From contig NZ_JALKBE010000001.1 of the NCBI RefSeq assembly GCF_023015885.1, forward strand, positions 620,001-684,000: a stretch of 64,000 nt of DNA, read 5' to 3'. The DNA is from Aliiroseovarius sp. S1123. Lineage in GTDB: Bacteria; Pseudomonadota; Alphaproteobacteria; Rhodobacterales; Rhodobacteraceae. The translations under genes and the position numbers were made by a program. Positions 9,577 to 20,301 of this stretch are shown here, piece after piece (positions within the stretch are counted from its first letter, which is position 1; the number at the start of each line of letters is the position of its first letter). Below the pieces are notes generated by a model that saw only the letters and a list, made by a program, of their open reading frames with translations, searched no databases and was not told where the DNA came from.

Positions 9577-9607
9577 CTGAAAACAGGCGGTTTCTCGCCC
9601 GTTTCAG
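9577..9607 (+). promoter_or_regulatory. Intra-operon stem-loop downstream of nuoF
   Basis: The segment folds as CTGAAAAC / GTTTCAG with an inner GGCG / CGCC stem, one bulged base on each side and a 6-base loop. It lacks a strong run of T after the stem (GCGCGTTGTTATT follows), so it looks more like an RNA-processing or attenuation element within the operon than a full terminator. Confidence 0.5.
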
Positions 9608-9643
9608 CGCGTTGTTATTGCATGACAGCGCCCTGCGTCACCA

Positions 9644-9665
9644 TCTCCTTTGTAAACAAAGGAGA
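9644..9665 (+). promoter_or_regulatory. Hairpin that sequesters the ribosome-binding site of the DUF5333 gene
   Basis: A perfect 9-bp stem: TCTCCTTTG (9644-9652), loop TAAA, CAAAGGAGA (9657-9665). The right arm is the AAAGGAG Shine-Dalgarno sequence of the gene that starts at 9672, so folding would hide the ribosome-binding site. This suggests translational control, or a requirement for unfolding by temperature, a protein or an RNA. Confidence 0.7.
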
Positions 9666-9671
9666 ATTGTC

Positions 9672-10091
9672 ATGATGAGTATTCGCAAAGTTTTGATGGC
9701 CGTTGGGCTGAGCGTAACTGCCGGGGTCGGGATGGCATCTGCCACCGATTATGACCCGCTGCGCAAGGATGCGCGGATGCATAACGAGCTGCTGGGCGCT
9801 TCTGTTGCCTATCTGATCGACGAAAACTGTGACGCGCTGACCCTGCGCAAGCTGCGCCTTCTGAACAAAGCGTTTTCGCTGCGTAAGCATGCCATGACGT
9901 TGGGCTTTTCGCACAGCGAGGTCATGGCCTACGTAGACAGCGACACCGAACAGGACCGTTTCCGCGCCATCGCCGAGCCTCTGCTGGCGTCGAAAGGTGC
10001 GGTCGCGGGTCAGGAAGAAACCTATTGCGCGGTAGGCCGCGCCGAAATTGAAAAACGCTCTTTCGTAGGCTCGTTACTGTACGAGCGCTGA
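9672..10091 (+). CDS. DUF5333-type secreted protein of the nuo operon
   Basis: A 139-residue protein with an N-terminal signal peptide (basic start, hydrophobic stretch to about residue 20, likely cleavage after MASA). The mature part is small, with two cysteines (in DENCDALTL and ETYCAVGRAE) that could form a disulfide in the periplasm. It fits the DUF5333 family, which sits between nuoF and nuoG in Rhodobacteraceae. Function is unknown. The ATG at 9672 is chosen because of the AAAGGAG before it, itself buried in a hairpin. nuoG starts 59 bases downstream. Confidence 0.8.
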   Translation: MMSIRKVLMAVGLSVTAGVGMASATDYDPLRKDARMHNELLGASVAYLIDENCDALTLRKLRLLNKAFSLRKHAMTLGFSHSEVMAYVDSDTEQDRFRAIAEPLLASKGAVAGQEETYCAVGRAEIEKRSFVGSLLYER

Positions 10092-10150
10092 GGGCATGAA
10101 TGTGTGGGTACGGTGAAAACGCCGGCCCATGGAACGAAAAAGGGACCGTG

Positions 10151-12172
10151 ATGAGCGACCTGAAAAAGATCGTCATTGACGACATGGAAGTCGAAGTGGA
10201 CGGCGCGATGACGCTGATCCAGGCATGTGAAGTGGCCGGGATCGAGGTTCCGCGTTTCTGCTATCACGAACGTCTGTCGATTGCGGGCAACTGCCGCATG
10301 TGTCTGGTCGAGGTCGTGGGCGGTCCGCCCAAGCCGGCAGCATCTTGTGCCATGCAGGTGCGTGATCTGCGCCCCGGCCCGGAAGGGCAGCCGCCGGTGG
10401 TGAAAACCAACTCGCCGATGGTTAAGAAGGCCCGCGAAGGCGTGATGGAATTCATGCTGATCAACCACCCGCTGGATTGCCCGATCTGCGACCAAGGTGG
10501 CGAATGCGACCTGCAAGATCAGGCGATGGCCTATGGCATGTCAGGCACGCGCTTCAACGAGATGAAGCGCTCGGTCGATGATCTGGATCTGGGGCCGCTG
10601 GTGTCGACCGCGATGACCCGCTGTATTTCCTGCACCCGCTGCGTGCGCTTCACGACCGAGGTCGCTGGCATTTCGCAGATGGGCCAGACGGGTCGCGGCG
10701 AAGACGCCGAGATTACCAGCTATCTAAACCAGACGCTGGATTCGAACTTGCAAGGCAACATCATCGACCTCTGCCCGGTCGGTGCCCTGACCTCGAAACC
10801 TTACGCGTTCACCGCCCGTCCGTGGGAACTGACCAAGACCGAGACCATCGACGTGATGGATGCGCTTGGCTCGAACATCCGCGTGGACACCAAGGGCCGC
10901 GAAGTCATGCGTGTGCTGCCGCGCAACCATGACGGCGTGAACGAGGAATGGATTTCCGACAAGACACGCTTCATCTGGGACGGTCTGCGCCGTCAGCGTC
11001 TGGACGTGCCTTACATCCGCGAAAACGGCAAATTGCGCAAAGCCACCTGGGGGGAGGCTCTGTCGAAAGCTGCCGAGGCACTGAACGGTGCGACCAAAGT
11101 TGCCGGCCTGATCGGTGATCTGGCGTCTGCCGAGGCGGCGTTCAGCCTGAAGACCATCGTTGAAGGTCTAGGTGGCAACGTAGAATGCCGCACCGACAAC
11201 GCGCGTCTGCCTATTGGCAACCGCTCGGGTTACGTCGGTACCGCGTCGATTGAAGACATCGACAACGCCAAGTTCATCCAGCTGATCGGCACCAACCCAC
11301 GCGTTGAAGCGCCGGTTCTGAACGCCCGCATCCGCAAGGCGTGGCTGAAGGGTGCTGAAGTTGGTCTGGTCGGTGAAGCCGTTGATCTGACCTACGATTA
11401 CGCGCATGTGGGCAATGACCGCGCCGCGCTGGAAAGCATCGTTGGCAAGGACTATTGCACCGTGAAAGACGCGCCGTCGGTGGTGATCGTCGGGCAGGGT
11501 GCCCTGCGTGAAGCCGATGGTCTGGCCGTTCTGTCGAACGCCATGAAGCTGGCTGAAGACACTGGCTCCAAGCTGATGATCCTGCACACAGCGGCTGGCC
11601 GCGTGGGCGCGATGGATCTGGGCGCTGTGACCGAGGGCGGCATGGAAGCCGCCACGACGGGCGCAGACGTCATCTTCAACATGGGCGCGGACGAGATCGA
11701 GATCGCAGACGGCCCCTTCGTGATCTATCAGGGCAGCCACGGTGACCGTGGTGCCATGCGCGCTGACGTGATCCTTCCGGGAGCCGCCTATACCGAGGAA
11801 AGCGGTCTGTTCGTGAACACCGAGGGCCGCCCGCAGGTTGCCCTGCGCGCCAACTTCGCACCGGGCGAGGCCAAGGAAAACTGGGCCATCCTGCGTGCGT
11901 TGTCGGCTGAACTGGGCGCGACCCTGCCTTGGGATACGCAAGCGGGCCTACGCCGCGCAATGGTCGAAGCAGCTCCGGTTTTGGGCGGTGTTGATCAGGT
12001 GGCTGACAATGAATGGCAGGCTTTGCCGGTAGAGAAGATGGGCAACGCATCCTTCCGCTATGTAATTGGCGATTTCTATCTGACCAACCCGATTGCTCGG
12101 GCGTCGGAAGTGATGGCTGAACTGTCCGCACAAGCGCGCGCCCGCACCGGCGCGTCGCTGGCTGCTGAATGA
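10151..12172 (+). CDS. nuoG: NADH-quinone oxidoreductase subunit G
   Basis: The largest peripheral subunit, 673 residues, like mitochondrial NDUFS1 and shorter than the ~900-residue enterobacterial form. The N-terminal ferredoxin-like domain binds [2Fe-2S] through Cys37, Cys48, Cys51 and Cys66; next come the [14 protein letters not shown] segment (with a preceding His ligand for N5) and the CISCTRC...CPVGAL cluster N4 ligands; a molybdopterin-oxidoreductase-like domain follows. The start at 10151 gives the family N-terminus [10 protein letters not shown]; an upstream in-frame ATG at 10100 is unlikely. Confidence 0.96.
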   Translation: MSDLKKIVIDDMEVEVDGAMTLIQACEVAGIEVPRFCYHERLSIAGNCRMCLVEVVGGPPKPAASCAMQVRDLRPGPEGQPPVVKTNSPMVKKAREGVMEFMLINHPLDCPICDQGGECDLQDQAMAYGMSGTRFNEMKRSVDDLDLGPLVSTAMTRCISCTRCVRFTTEVAGISQMGQTGRGEDAEITSYLNQTLDSNLQGNIIDLCPVGALTSKPYAFTARPWELTKTETIDVMDALGSNIRVDTKGREVMRVLPRNHDGVNEEWISDKTRFIWDGLRRQRLDVPYIRENGKLRKATWGEALSKAAEALNGATKVAGLIGDLASAEAAFSLKTIVEGLGGNVECRTDNARLPIGNRSGYVGTASIEDIDNAKFIQLIGTNPRVEAPVLNARIRKAWLKGAEVGLVGEAVDLTYDYAHVGNDRAALESIVGKDYCTVKDAPSVVIVGQGALREADGLAVLSNAMKLAEDTGSKLMILHTAAGRVGAMDLGAVTEGGMEAATTGADVIFNMGADEIEIADGPFVIYQGSHGDRGAMRADVILPGAAYTEESGLFVNTEGRPQVALRANFAPGEAKENWAILRALSAELGATLPWDTQAGLRRAMVEAAPVLGGVDQVADNEWQALPVEKMGNASFRYVIGDFYLTNPIARASEVMAELSAQARARTGASLAAE

Positions 12173-12208
12173 ATATGGAATACCTACGGTCTGAGGGCAT
12201 GAAGAGAT

Positions 12209-13246
12209 ATGTATGAATTCTTCACCACAACAAACTTAGGCATCGCGCTTTTGATCATTGGTCAGTGTCTGCTGATCGTGGTTCCGCTTCTGGTGGCGCT
12301 GGCCTTTCTGCTCTATTTCGACCGCAAGGTCTGGGCAGCCGTTCAGCTGCGCAAAGGTCCCAACGTGGTTGGTGCTTTCGGCGTGCTGCAATCCTTTGCG
12401 GACTTCCTGAAATACGTCTTGAAGGAAATCGTGGTGCCTGCGGGTGCGGACCGGTTTGTCTTCATGCTGGCCCCGATGCTGAGCTTCGTCTTGGCAATGG
12501 TCGCCTGGGCGGTGATCCCGTTCAACGACGGCTGGGTTCTGGCAGATGTGAACGTGGCGATCCTGTTCGTCTTCGCGGTCTCCTCGCTCGAGGTCTACGG
12601 CGTGATCATGGGCGGCTGGGCGTCGAACTCGAAATACCCGTTCCTTGGCTCGCTGCGCTCGGCTGCGCAGATGATTTCCTACGAAGTATCGATCGGCCTG
12701 ATCATCATCGGTGTGATCATCTCGACCGGGTCAATGAACTTCGGTGACATCGTGCGCGCACAAGACGGCGCGGGCCTTCTGAGCTGGTACTGGTTGCCGC
12801 ACTTCCCGATGGTCTTCCTGTTCCTGATCTCGGCACTGGCAGAAACCAACCGCCCGCCGTTTGACCTTCCCGAAGCGGAATCGGAACTGGTGGCTGGTTA
12901 TCAGGTTGAATACTCGTCAACCCCGTTCCTGCTGTTCATGATCGGTGAATATGTGGCCATCGTTCTGATGTGTACGCTGATCTCGATCCTGTTCTTCGGT
13001 GGCTGGCTGTCGCCGGTCGAGGCCCTGCCGGATGGCATCCTGTGGCTGTTTGCGAAGATCTTCTTCTTCTTCTTCATCTTCTCGATGGTGAAGGCCATCA
13101 CGCCGCGTTACCGCTATGACCAACTGATGCGCATTGGCTGGAAAGTCTTCCTGCCCTTGTCGTTGGGCTGGGTCGTGCTGGTCGCATTCTTCGCCCAATA
13201 TGGGGCATTCTGGGGCGCTTATGCCCGCTGGACTGTGGGGGGCTGA
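12209..13246 (+). CDS. nuoH: NADH-quinone oxidoreductase subunit H
   Basis: The membrane subunit at the junction of the two arms (ND1), 345 residues with about eight transmembrane helices. Conserved features are [16 protein letters not shown] after the first helix, and the acidic loop [20 protein letters not shown] that lines the quinone channel. It begins 36 bases after nuoG and is followed 3 bases later by nuoI. Confidence 0.97.
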   Translation: MYEFFTTTNLGIALLIIGQCLLIVVPLLVALAFLLYFDRKVWAAVQLRKGPNVVGAFGVLQSFADFLKYVLKEIVVPAGADRFVFMLAPMLSFVLAMVAWAVIPFNDGWVLADVNVAILFVFAVSSLEVYGVIMGGWASNSKYPFLGSLRSAAQMISYEVSIGLIIIGVIISTGSMNFGDIVRAQDGAGLLSWYWLPHFPMVFLFLISALAETNRPPFDLPEAESELVAGYQVEYSSTPFLLFMIGEYVAIVLMCTLISILFFGGWLSPVEALPDGILWLFAKIFFFFFIFSMVKAITPRYRYDQLMRIGWKVFLPLSLGWVVLVAFFAQYGAFWGAYARWTVGG

Positions 13247-13249
13247 TCA

Positions 13250-13741
13250 ATGGCTTTTGATTACGCACGCGCAACGAAGTACTTCCTGCTGACGGACTTC
13301 ATCAAAGGGTTCCAGCTGGGCCTGAAGTACTTCTTCTCGAAGAAGGCGACGATCAACTACCCGTTTGAAAAGGGCCCGCTGTCGCCGCGCTTCCGTGGGG
13401 AACACGCCCTGCGTCGCTATCCCAACGGGGAAGAGCGCTGCATCGCCTGTAAACTGTGCGAGGCAATCTGCCCCGCGCAAGCGATCACCATCGACGCGGA
13501 GCCCCGCGACGACGGCTCGCGCCGCACCACGCGCTATGACATCGACATGACCAAATGCATCTATTGCGGCTTCTGTCAGGAAGCCTGCCCGGTGGATGCC
13601 ATTGTCGAAGGTCCGAATTTCGAGTTCGCGACGGAAACCCGTGAAGAGCTGTTCTATGACAAGGCAAAACTGCTTGAGAACGGCGAACGCTGGGAAGCCG
13701 AGATCGCGCGCAACATCGAACTTGATGCGCCTTACCGCTGA
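13250..13741 (+). CDS. nuoI: NADH-quinone oxidoreductase subunit I
   Basis: A 163-residue ferredoxin-type subunit carrying two [4Fe-4S] clusters (N6a and N6b) that pass electrons from NuoG to NuoB. Both motifs are intact: Cys64, Cys67, Cys70, Cys74 ([12 protein letters not shown]) and Cys103, Cys106, Cys109, Cys113 ([12 protein letters not shown]). Its length is typical for alphaproteobacteria. A CMD-family gene follows after 11 bases. Confidence 0.97.
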   Translation: MAFDYARATKYFLLTDFIKGFQLGLKYFFSKKATINYPFEKGPLSPRFRGEHALRRYPNGEERCIACKLCEAICPAQAITIDAEPRDDGSRRTTRYDIDMTKCIYCGFCQEACPVDAIVEGPNFEFATETREELFYDKAKLLENGERWEAEIARNIELDAPYR

Positions 13742-13752
13742 GGAATGATCCA

Positions 13753-14160
13753 ATGAACGACTTTTCCAAGAAATACGCTGAAATGCTGGAGCAGGGCACC
13801 TTGATGCTCCGCGCCTTCAACCCCGCGCTCGAGAAGTTCGTTCCCGAGGGCTTGGACAAACTGATGCCCACCATGCCGAAAGACATGATGGACATGATGT
13901 TTGGCAATGCCTTCAACAAGGATGGTCTGGACACGAAGACCCGCATGCTGGTGGCCCTTGCCGGGCTGGTGGCTGCAGGCGCGCAGGCCGGACCGCAGCT
14001 GAAAGTGACCGTGCGCCACGCGTTGGAAGCGGGTGCCACCGAAAAAGAGATCGCGGAAGTGATCTATCAAATGTCCATGTTGGGCGGCCTGCCGGCGATG
14101 AACCGGGCGCTTGAAGAAGCAAATGCCGTCTTTGCCGAAAACGAGGAGGGGAACGCATGA
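13753..14160 (+). CDS. Carboxymuconolactone decarboxylase family protein in the nuo operon
   Basis: A 135-residue helical protein. The second half (about 60-125) has the CMD/AhpD-like pattern: [10 protein letters not shown], then a [23 protein letters not shown]-like stretch ending in [11 protein letters not shown]. The protein has no cysteine, so it cannot work like the AhpD CxxC peroxidase-reductase; it is closer to gamma-carboxymuconolactone decarboxylase-like proteins of unknown role. It sits between nuoI and nuoJ and overlaps the nuoJ start (ATGA), so it is expressed with complex I. Confidence 0.85.
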   Translation: MNDFSKKYAEMLEQGTLMLRAFNPALEKFVPEGLDKLMPTMPKDMMDMMFGNAFNKDGLDTKTRMLVALAGLVAAGAQAGPQLKVTVRHALEAGATEKEIAEVIYQMSMLGGLPAMNRALEEANAVFAENEEGNA

Positions 14161-14771
14161 GCGTTGCCGATTTCGCCTTTTACCTCTTTGCCCTGACCAC
14201 CGTGGTCGGCGGGTTCTTTACCGTGATGGCAAGAAACCCCGTCCATTCGGTCCTGTGGCTGATCACCGCCTTCATCGGCGCAACGGGTCTGTTCGTCCTT
14301 TTGGGCGCCGAGTTCGTGGCGATGCTCTTGATGATCGTCTATGTGGGCGCGGTCGCGGTGCTGTTTCTGTTCGTCGTCATGATGCTGGACGTGGATTTCG
14401 AAGCTCTGAAGGCCGAGATGTCGAAATCTCTGCCGCTGGCACTGCTGATCGGGGTCATCCTGCTGATGGAACTGGGCACCATCTTCGGCGTGTGGCAGTT
14501 TGCTGATGGGGCCGAGGCTGCACGTGCTGCAGTCACCCCCGCGCTGGACGTGGCCCATAACACCGAGGCTCTGGGCCAGATCCTTTACACCCAATACATC
14601 CTGCTCTTCCAACTGGCGGGTCTAATCCTGCTGGTCGCCATGATCGGCGCCATCGTCCTGACCCTGCGCCACCGCACGAATGTGAAGCGCCAGAACGTCA
14701 TGGCCCAGATGCACCGCGACCCAGCCAAAGCGATGGAGATCATCGACGTGAAACCGGGGCAGGGGCTTTGA
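14157..14771 (+). CDS. nuoJ: NADH-quinone oxidoreductase subunit J
   Basis: A complex I membrane subunit (ND6), 204 residues with five hydrophobic helices. The conserved third-helix region [23 protein letters not shown], which contains the pi-bulge tyrosine, lies at about residues 57-79. The start codon overlaps the stop of the preceding CMD gene, and a 66-base mini-ORF lies between it and nuoK. Confidence 0.95.
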   Translation: MSVADFAFYLFALTTVVGGFFTVMARNPVHSVLWLITAFIGATGLFVLLGAEFVAMLLMIVYVGAVAVLFLFVVMMLDVDFEALKAEMSKSLPLALLIGVILLMELGTIFGVWQFADGAEAARAAVTPALDVAHNTEALGQILYTQYILLFQLAGLILLVAMIGAIVLTLRHRTNVKRQNVMAQMHRDPAKAMEIIDVKPGQGL

Positions 14772-14780
14772 GGGGCAGAG

Positions 14781-14846
14781 ATGAACAAGAATAAAACGAT
14801 GTGGGTGCCGAAATGTGCGCCCGGAATGGAAGGGACAAAATGGTAG
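14781..14846 (+). CDS. Possible 21-residue leader peptide overlapping the nuoK start
   Basis: A short frame (ATG 14781, TAG ending 14846) preceded by a GAGGGGCAGAG ribosome-binding site at good spacing, 9 bases after nuoJ. It encodes [20 protein letters not shown] plus a final Trp. Its stop lies 4 bases inside nuoK, an arrangement that would couple nuoK translation to it. It could be a non-functional remnant or a coupling device; nothing shows that the peptide itself has a role. Confidence 0.3.
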   Translation: MNKNKTMWVPKCAPGMEGTKW

Positions 14847-15145
14847 GTCTTGAACATTATCTCGCAGTTGGTGCGGCGCTGTTCGTCATCGGCATTTTCG
14901 GGCTCTTCCTGAACCGTAAGAACGTCATCATCCTTCTGATGTCGATCGAATTGATGCTTCTTTCCGTGAACATCAACCTTGTCGCGTTCTCGTCCTATCT
15001 GGGCGATCTGACGGGGCAGGTTTTCACGCTCTTTGTTTTGACTGTGGCGGCTGCTGAAGCTGCCATCGGTCTGGCGATCCTTGTCAGCTTCTTCCGCAAC
15101 CGCGGCACAATCGCTGTCGAAGATGTCAACGTGATGAAAGGCTAA
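14840..15145 (+). CDS. nuoK: NADH-quinone oxidoreductase subunit K
   Basis: The ND4L homologue, 101 residues with three transmembrane helices. The two conserved membrane glutamates of the proton path are present in [10 protein letters not shown] (helix 2) and [10 protein letters not shown] (helix 3). The ATG at 14840 is chosen over the longer frame from 14801 because it gives the standard family length and follows a GGAAGGGA ribosome-binding site. nuoL begins 6 bases downstream. Confidence 0.96.
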   Translation: MVGLEHYLAVGAALFVIGIFGLFLNRKNVIILLMSIELMLLSVNINLVAFSSYLGDLTGQVFTLFVLTVAAAEAAIGLAILVSFFRNRGTIAVEDVNVMKG

Positions 15146-15151
15146 CCAAGA

Positions 15152-17308
15152 ATGGTACAGTTCATCCTTTTTGCCCCGCTTTTTGGCGCGTTGGTCGCTG
15201 GCTTCGGTCACCGCTTCATCGGAGACAAGGGCGCGCAGATCCTGACCACAGCCCTGCTGTTCTGGTCTGCCTTCCTGTCGTGGATTACCTTCCTTGGTCT
15301 TGGTTCCGAGACGCAGGTCATCCATCTGATGGATTGGGTGCAGTCGGGTTCGCTGAGCGTTGACTGGTCGATCCGTCTGGACCGTCTGACCGCGATCATG
15401 CTGGTCGTTGTGACCTCGGTCTCGTCGCTGGTTCACCTTTATTCCATGGGCTATATGGCCCACGACCCGCAGTTCGAGGGCGAAAGCTATCGCCCCCGCT
15501 TCTTCGCCTATCTGTCCTTCTTCACCTTCACCATGTTGATGCTGGTGACCTCGGACAACCTGCTGCAGATGTTCTTTGGCTGGGAAGGTGTGGGCGTTGC
15601 CTCGTATCTGCTGATCGGCTTTTACTATAAGAAACCCTCGGCCAACGCGGCAGCGATCAAAGCTTTCGTGGTGAACCGTGTGGGTGACTTTGGCTTCGCT
15701 TTGGGGATCTTCGGCCTGTTCTACATGACCGACAGCATCCGCTTTGACGACGTGTTCGCAGCGGCGCCTGCGCTGGCAGAGACCAACATCCACTTCCTGT
15801 GGACCGATTGGAACGCAGCAAACCTGCTGGCCTTCCTGCTGTTTGTTGGCGCGATGGGTAAATCGGCGCAGCTGATCCTGCACACCTGGCTTCCCGACGC
15901 GATGGAAGGCCCGACCCCGGTGTCGGCGCTGATCCACGCCGCGACCATGGTAACCGCCGGTGTCTTCCTGGTTTGCCGCATGTCGCCCCTGATGGAATAC
16001 GCACCTGAGGCCACCAACTTCATCGTCTTCCTTGGAGCCACTACTGCGTTCTTCGCGGCCACCGTGGGCCTTGTGCAAAACGACATCAAACGCGTGATCG
16101 CGTATTCGACCTGTTCGCAGCTGGGCTACATGTTCGTGGCCGCTGGCGTCGGCGTCTACTCGGTCGCCATGTTCCACCTGTTCACCCACGCCTTCTTCAA
16201 GGCGATGCTGTTCCTTGGGGCCGGTTCGGTCATCCACGGGATGCATCACGAGCAGGACATGCGGAACTATGGCAACCTGCGTAAGAAGATGCCCATCACT
16301 TTCTGGGCAATGATGATCGGTACGCTGGCCATCACCGGTGTCGGCATCCCGCTGACCACCATCGGCTTTGCTGGCTTCCTGTCGAAAGATGCCGTGATTG
16401 AAAGCGCATTTGCCGGCACCAATGGCGGATATGCCTTCTGGATGCTGGTCATCGCGGCGCTGTTCACCAGCTTCTACAGCTGGCGTCTGATGTTCATGAC
16501 CTTCTATGGTAAGCAACGCGGTGACAAGCACACGCATGAGCATGCCCACGAAAGCCCGCTGGTCATGACCATCCCGCTGGGTGTTCTTGCCATTGGTGCG
16601 ATCTTTGCCGGTATGATCTGGTACGGCCCGTTCTTCGGGAAAGAAGATAAAGTGAACCAGTTCTTCGGGATCGAAGCGCATGCCTCGGCCACCCATGGCG
16701 AGGCTGCTGAGAGCCACGGTGACGATCAAGCTGCAGATACGCATGCTGATGATACCCACGCTGACGATGGTCACGCCACGGAAGAAGCGCATGCTGAAAC
16801 CATGGCCGACCCGGCGCATGCGCCTGTCGCTGCTGCTCATCACGGTGAAGCGCCGAAAGGTGCGATCTTCATGCACCCGGACAACCACGTCCTGCATGAC
16901 GCGCATTATGTGCCGAAATGGGTCAAGATCTCGCCCTTTATTGCGATGATCATCGGTTTCGCCACGGCCTTCTGGTTCTACATCCTGAACCCCTCTCTGC
17001 CAAAGCGTCTCGCGGCCACCTTCCCGCTGGTCTACAACTTCCTTCTGAACAAATGGTACTTCGACGAGATCTACGACATCCTTTTCGTCAAACCTGCGTT
17101 CATCGTTGGACGGTTCTTGTGGAAACGCGGTGACGGCAACGTGATTGACGGCTTCCTGAATGGCGTGGCGATGGGCATCGTGCCCTGGTTCACCAAGCAG
17201 GCTGGCCGCGCACAGACCGGTTACCTCTTCTCTTATGCCTTCGCGATGGTTCTTGGCATCGTCGCCTTGGTGACAATCATGATTATCTTCAGCGGTGGAG
17301 CGCACTAA
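15152..17308 (+). CDS. nuoL: NADH-quinone oxidoreductase subunit L with His/Asp-rich insertion
   Basis: The distal antiporter-like proton-pumping subunit (ND5), 718 residues with about 15 transmembrane helices and a long C-terminal lateral helix region. Conserved motifs include [35 protein letters not shown] and the lysine of [11 protein letters not shown]. Unusually, a KHTHEHAHE patch (about residue 457) and a low-complexity His/Asp/Ala/Glu stretch of about 55 residues (from residue 510, ten histidines) lie in a loop before the last helices. The nuoM start overlaps its stop (TAATG). Confidence 0.96.
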   Translation: MVQFILFAPLFGALVAGFGHRFIGDKGAQILTTALLFWSAFLSWITFLGLGSETQVIHLMDWVQSGSLSVDWSIRLDRLTAIMLVVVTSVSSLVHLYSMGYMAHDPQFEGESYRPRFFAYLSFFTFTMLMLVTSDNLLQMFFGWEGVGVASYLLIGFYYKKPSANAAAIKAFVVNRVGDFGFALGIFGLFYMTDSIRFDDVFAAAPALAETNIHFLWTDWNAANLLAFLLFVGAMGKSAQLILHTWLPDAMEGPTPVSALIHAATMVTAGVFLVCRMSPLMEYAPEATNFIVFLGATTAFFAATVGLVQNDIKRVIAYSTCSQLGYMFVAAGVGVYSVAMFHLFTHAFFKAMLFLGAGSVIHGMHHEQDMRNYGNLRKKMPITFWAMMIGTLAITGVGIPLTTIGFAGFLSKDAVIESAFAGTNGGYAFWMLVIAALFTSFYSWRLMFMTFYGKQRGDKHTHEHAHESPLVMTIPLGVLAIGAIFAGMIWYGPFFGKEDKVNQFFGIEAHASATHGEAAESHGDDQAADTHADDTHADDGHATEEAHAETMADPAHAPVAAAHHGEAPKGAIFMHPDNHVLHDAHYVPKWVKISPFIAMIIGFATAFWFYILNPSLPKRLAATFPLVYNFLLNKWYFDEIYDILFVKPAFIVGRFLWKRGDGNVIDGFLNGVAMGIVPWFTKQAGRAQTGYLFSYAFAMVLGIVALVTIMIIFSGGAH

Positions 17309-18852
17309 TGAACAACCTGCTTTCCATCATCACCTTCCTGCCGCTGGTCGCGGCGGTGATCCTTGCGCTGTTCTTGCGCGGGGATGACGAAGCGGCCGGG
17401 CGCAACGCAAAATACCTTGCGCTGGCAGCGACGGTTGCAACCTTCCTTTTCTCGCTTCTGGTGCTTGTCGGGTTTGACCCCACCGACACCGGCTTCCAGT
17501 TCGTAGAAGAGGGCGAGTGGATCATGGGCCTGAAGTACAAGATGGGCGTCGACGGGATCTCGGTTCTGTTCGTGATGCTCACCACCTTCATGATGCCGCT
17601 GACCATCTGGGCCAGCTGGGGCGTGAAAACCCGCGTGAAGGAATACATGATTGCCTTCCTGCTGCTTGAAACCCTGATGCTGGGCGTCTTCATGGCGCTG
17701 GATCTGGTGCTGTTCTACCTGTTCTTCGAAGCAGGTCTGATCCCGATGTTCCTGATCATCGGCATCTGGGGCGGCAAGGACCGCATCTATGCGTCCTTCA
17801 AGTTCTTCCTCTATACCTTCCTCGGCTCGGTCCTGATGCTGGTTGCGATGATCTATATGTTCGTTGACGCGGGCACGACAGATATCCCGACGCTGATGAA
17901 CCACAGCTTTGGTTCGGAAGATTTCAGCCTCATGGGCATTCAGGTCGTAGGCGGTGCACAGACACTGCTGTTCCTGGCGTTCTTCGCAAGCTTCGCAGTA
18001 AAAATGCCGATGTGGCCGGTCCACACTTGGTTGCCTGACGCACACGTGCAAGCGCCGACCGCCGGTTCGGTCGTGCTGGCCGCGATCCTGTTGAAAATGG
18101 GCGGCTACGGCTTCCTGCGCTTCAGCTTGCCGATGTTCCCCATCGGGGCGGATACGATGGCGTGCTTTGTTCTGTGGATGTCGGCGATTGCGATCGTCTA
18201 TACTTCGCTGGTGGCGCTGGTTCAGGAAGACATGAAAAAGCTGATCGCGTATTCATCCGTTGCGCACATGGGCTATGTCACCGCTGGTATCTTCTCGTTG
18301 AACCAACAAGGTTTGGACGGCGCGATCTTCCAGATGATCAGCCACGGCTTCATCTCGGGCGCGCTCTTCCTGTGTGTGGGCGTTATCTATGACCGCATGC
18401 ATACCCGCGAGATCTCGGCCTATGGTGGCCTTGTAAACCGGATGCCAGCTTACGCGCTGATCTTCATGTTCTTTACCATGGCGAACGTGGGTCTGCCGGG
18501 CACCTCGGGCTTTGTGGGTGAATTCCTGACCCTGGTCGGCATGTTCAAAGCCAATACCTGGGTAGCTCTGGTTGCGACCTCGGGCGTGATCTTCTCGGCC
18601 GCGTATGCGCTGTACTTGTATCGCCGCGTCGTCTTTGGCGACCTGATCAAGGAAAGCCTGAAGTCGATTACCGAGATGAATAGCCGCGAGAAAGCGATCT
18701 TCGCACCGCTCGTCTTCATGACCCTGCTTCTGGGTGTCTACCCGTCGCTGGTCACGGATATCATTGGCCCCTCGGTCGAGGCGCTTCTGACCAACTTCCA
18801 CGCCGCCGTTCCTGCAGATGCTGCAGAGATGGCTCAGGCCGCAGCGCATTAA
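17308..18852 (+). CDS. nuoM: NADH-quinone oxidoreductase subunit M
   Basis: An antiporter-like proton-pumping subunit (ND4), 514 residues with about 14 transmembrane helices. Key features are the glutamate in [18 protein letters not shown], the [17 protein letters not shown] motif with the lysine of the broken helix, and [14 protein letters not shown]. It is complete, begins in the nuoL stop codon and is followed 12 bases later by nuoN. Confidence 0.97.
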   Translation: MNNLLSIITFLPLVAAVILALFLRGDDEAAGRNAKYLALAATVATFLFSLLVLVGFDPTDTGFQFVEEGEWIMGLKYKMGVDGISVLFVMLTTFMMPLTIWASWGVKTRVKEYMIAFLLLETLMLGVFMALDLVLFYLFFEAGLIPMFLIIGIWGGKDRIYASFKFFLYTFLGSVLMLVAMIYMFVDAGTTDIPTLMNHSFGSEDFSLMGIQVVGGAQTLLFLAFFASFAVKMPMWPVHTWLPDAHVQAPTAGSVVLAAILLKMGGYGFLRFSLPMFPIGADTMACFVLWMSAIAIVYTSLVALVQEDMKKLIAYSSVAHMGYVTAGIFSLNQQGLDGAIFQMISHGFISGALFLCVGVIYDRMHTREISAYGGLVNRMPAYALIFMFFTMANVGLPGTSGFVGEFLTLVGMFKANTWVALVATSGVIFSAAYALYLYRRVVFGDLIKESLKSITEMNSREKAIFAPLVFMTLLLGVYPSLVTDIIGPSVEALLTNFHAAVPADAAEMAQAAAH

Positions 18853-18864
18853 GGAGAGCGAAAG

Positions 18865-20301
18865 ATGAGCTCTGTTGATATTCAAACGGTTCTGCCTGAG
18901 CTGATCCTTGCGGTCTATGCGATGGTGGCGCTTCTGGGCGCGGTCTATACGTCGAAGGACGGGATGGCCAAGCCGATCACCTGGATCACCGGCGCCGTGA
19001 TGGTCGTCGTGGCCCTGATGGTTGCTGGCGGAGACGGCAACACCGCCGCGTTCAATGGCATGTTCCTGGACGACGCCTATTCGCGCTTCGCCAAGGTTGC
19101 GATCCTGTTGGCCGCCGCTGCGGTTCTGGTCATGGGCGAGGCGACTATGTCGCGCCGTGGGCTTCTGAAATTCGAGTATCCGATCCTTGTAACGCTTGGC
19201 ACCGTGGGCATGATGGTCATGGTCTCGGCGGGCGATCTGATGACGCTCTATATGGGTCTCGAACTGCAGTCGTTGTCGCTTTACGTCGTCGCCTCGTTGA
19301 ACCGCGATAGCGTGAAGTCGACCGAAGCCGGTCTGAAATACTTCGTGCTGGGCGCGCTGTCCTCGGGCCTTCTGCTCTACGGTTCGTCGCTGGTTTACGG
19401 TTATTCGGGCACGACTTTGTTCTCGGGCATCATCGAAGCCGCGAACCACGGTCAGGTTGGCCTTGGTCTGCTGATCGGTCTGGTCTTCGTGACCGCCGGT
19501 CTGGCCTTCAAGGTATCCGCCGTACCGTTCCACATGTGGACCCCGGACGTGTACGAAGGCGCCCCGACCCCAGTTACCGCCTTCTTCGCCACCGCACCGA
19601 AACTCGCCGCGATGGGCCTGTTTGCCCGCGTTCTGTTTGACGCCTTCGGCCAGGCCGTAGGCGACTGGCAGCAGATCATCGCGCTTCTGGCCGTATTGTC
19701 GATGTTCCTTGGTGCTTTCGCCGCGATCGGTCAAACCAACATCAAGCGTCTGATGGCGTACTCGTCCATTGCCCATATGGGTTTTGCCCTGCTGGGTCTG
19801 GCTGCGGGCAGCGCATATGGTGTGCAGGCGATGCTGCTTTACATGGCCGTCTATCTGACCATGAACATCGGCACCTTCGCGTTTATCATGTCGATGGAGC
19901 GTGACGGTCGCCCCGTGACCGACATCGCCGCGCTGAACCAGTTTGCCGTGAACGACAAACTGAAGGGTCTGGCGATGCTGATCCTGTTGTTCTCGCTGGC
20001 AGGTGTTCCGCCAATGCTGGGCTTCTTCGCCAAATATGGTGTGCTGATCGCCGCCGTTCAGGCCGGAATGGCGTGGCTCGCGGTGGCGGGTGTGATCGCC
20101 TCGGTCATCGGTGCCTTCTACTATCTGCGCATCGTGTACTTCATGTATTTCGGTGAAGAAGGTGAAGGGCTGGAGCTGAACATGTCGCCCGCTGCTTGGG
20201 CGGCTCTGATGGGGTCGGCTGCGATCATCCTGCTGGGTGTCGTGAACTTCTTCGGCATCGAAGGCGCCGCTGCTGCGGCTGCTGAAGCCCTTGTCAAATA
20301 A
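18865..20301 (+). CDS. nuoN: NADH-quinone oxidoreductase subunit N
   Basis: The third antiporter-like subunit (ND2), 478 residues with about 14 transmembrane helices. The membrane glutamate lies in [17 protein letters not shown], and the central motif [19 protein letters not shown] and [16 protein letters not shown] are typical. It is the last complex I gene, and its final 11 bases overlap birA, which extends the transcription unit into cofactor genes. Confidence 0.97.
   Translation: MSSVDIQTVLPELILAVYAMVALLGAVYTSKDGMAKPITWITGAVMVVVALMVAGGDGNTAAFNGMFLDDAYSRFAKVAILLAAAAVLVMGEATMSRRGLLKFEYPILVTLGTVGMMVMVSAGDLMTLYMGLELQSLSLYVVASLNRDSVKSTEAGLKYFVLGALSSGLLLYGSSLVYGYSGTTLFSGIIEAANHGQVGLGLLIGLVFVTAGLAFKVSAVPFHMWTPDVYEGAPTPVTAFFATAPKLAAMGLFARVLFDAFGQAVGDWQQIIALLAVLSMFLGAFAAIGQTNIKRLMAYSSIAHMGFALLGLAAGSAYGVQAMLLYMAVYLTMNIGTFAFIMSMERDGRPVTDIAALNQFAVNDKLKGLAMLILLFSLAGVPPMLGFFAKYGVLIAAVQAGMAWLAVAGVIASVIGAFYYLRIVYFMYFGEEGEGLELNMSPAAWAALMGSAAIILLGVVNFFGIEGAAAAAAEALVK

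Noticed and set aside
14585-17305. A 906-codon minus-strand frame opposite nuoJ-nuoL
   Set aside because: Same reason: low-complexity His/Asp/Arg-rich translation with no family motif, opposite conserved genes.
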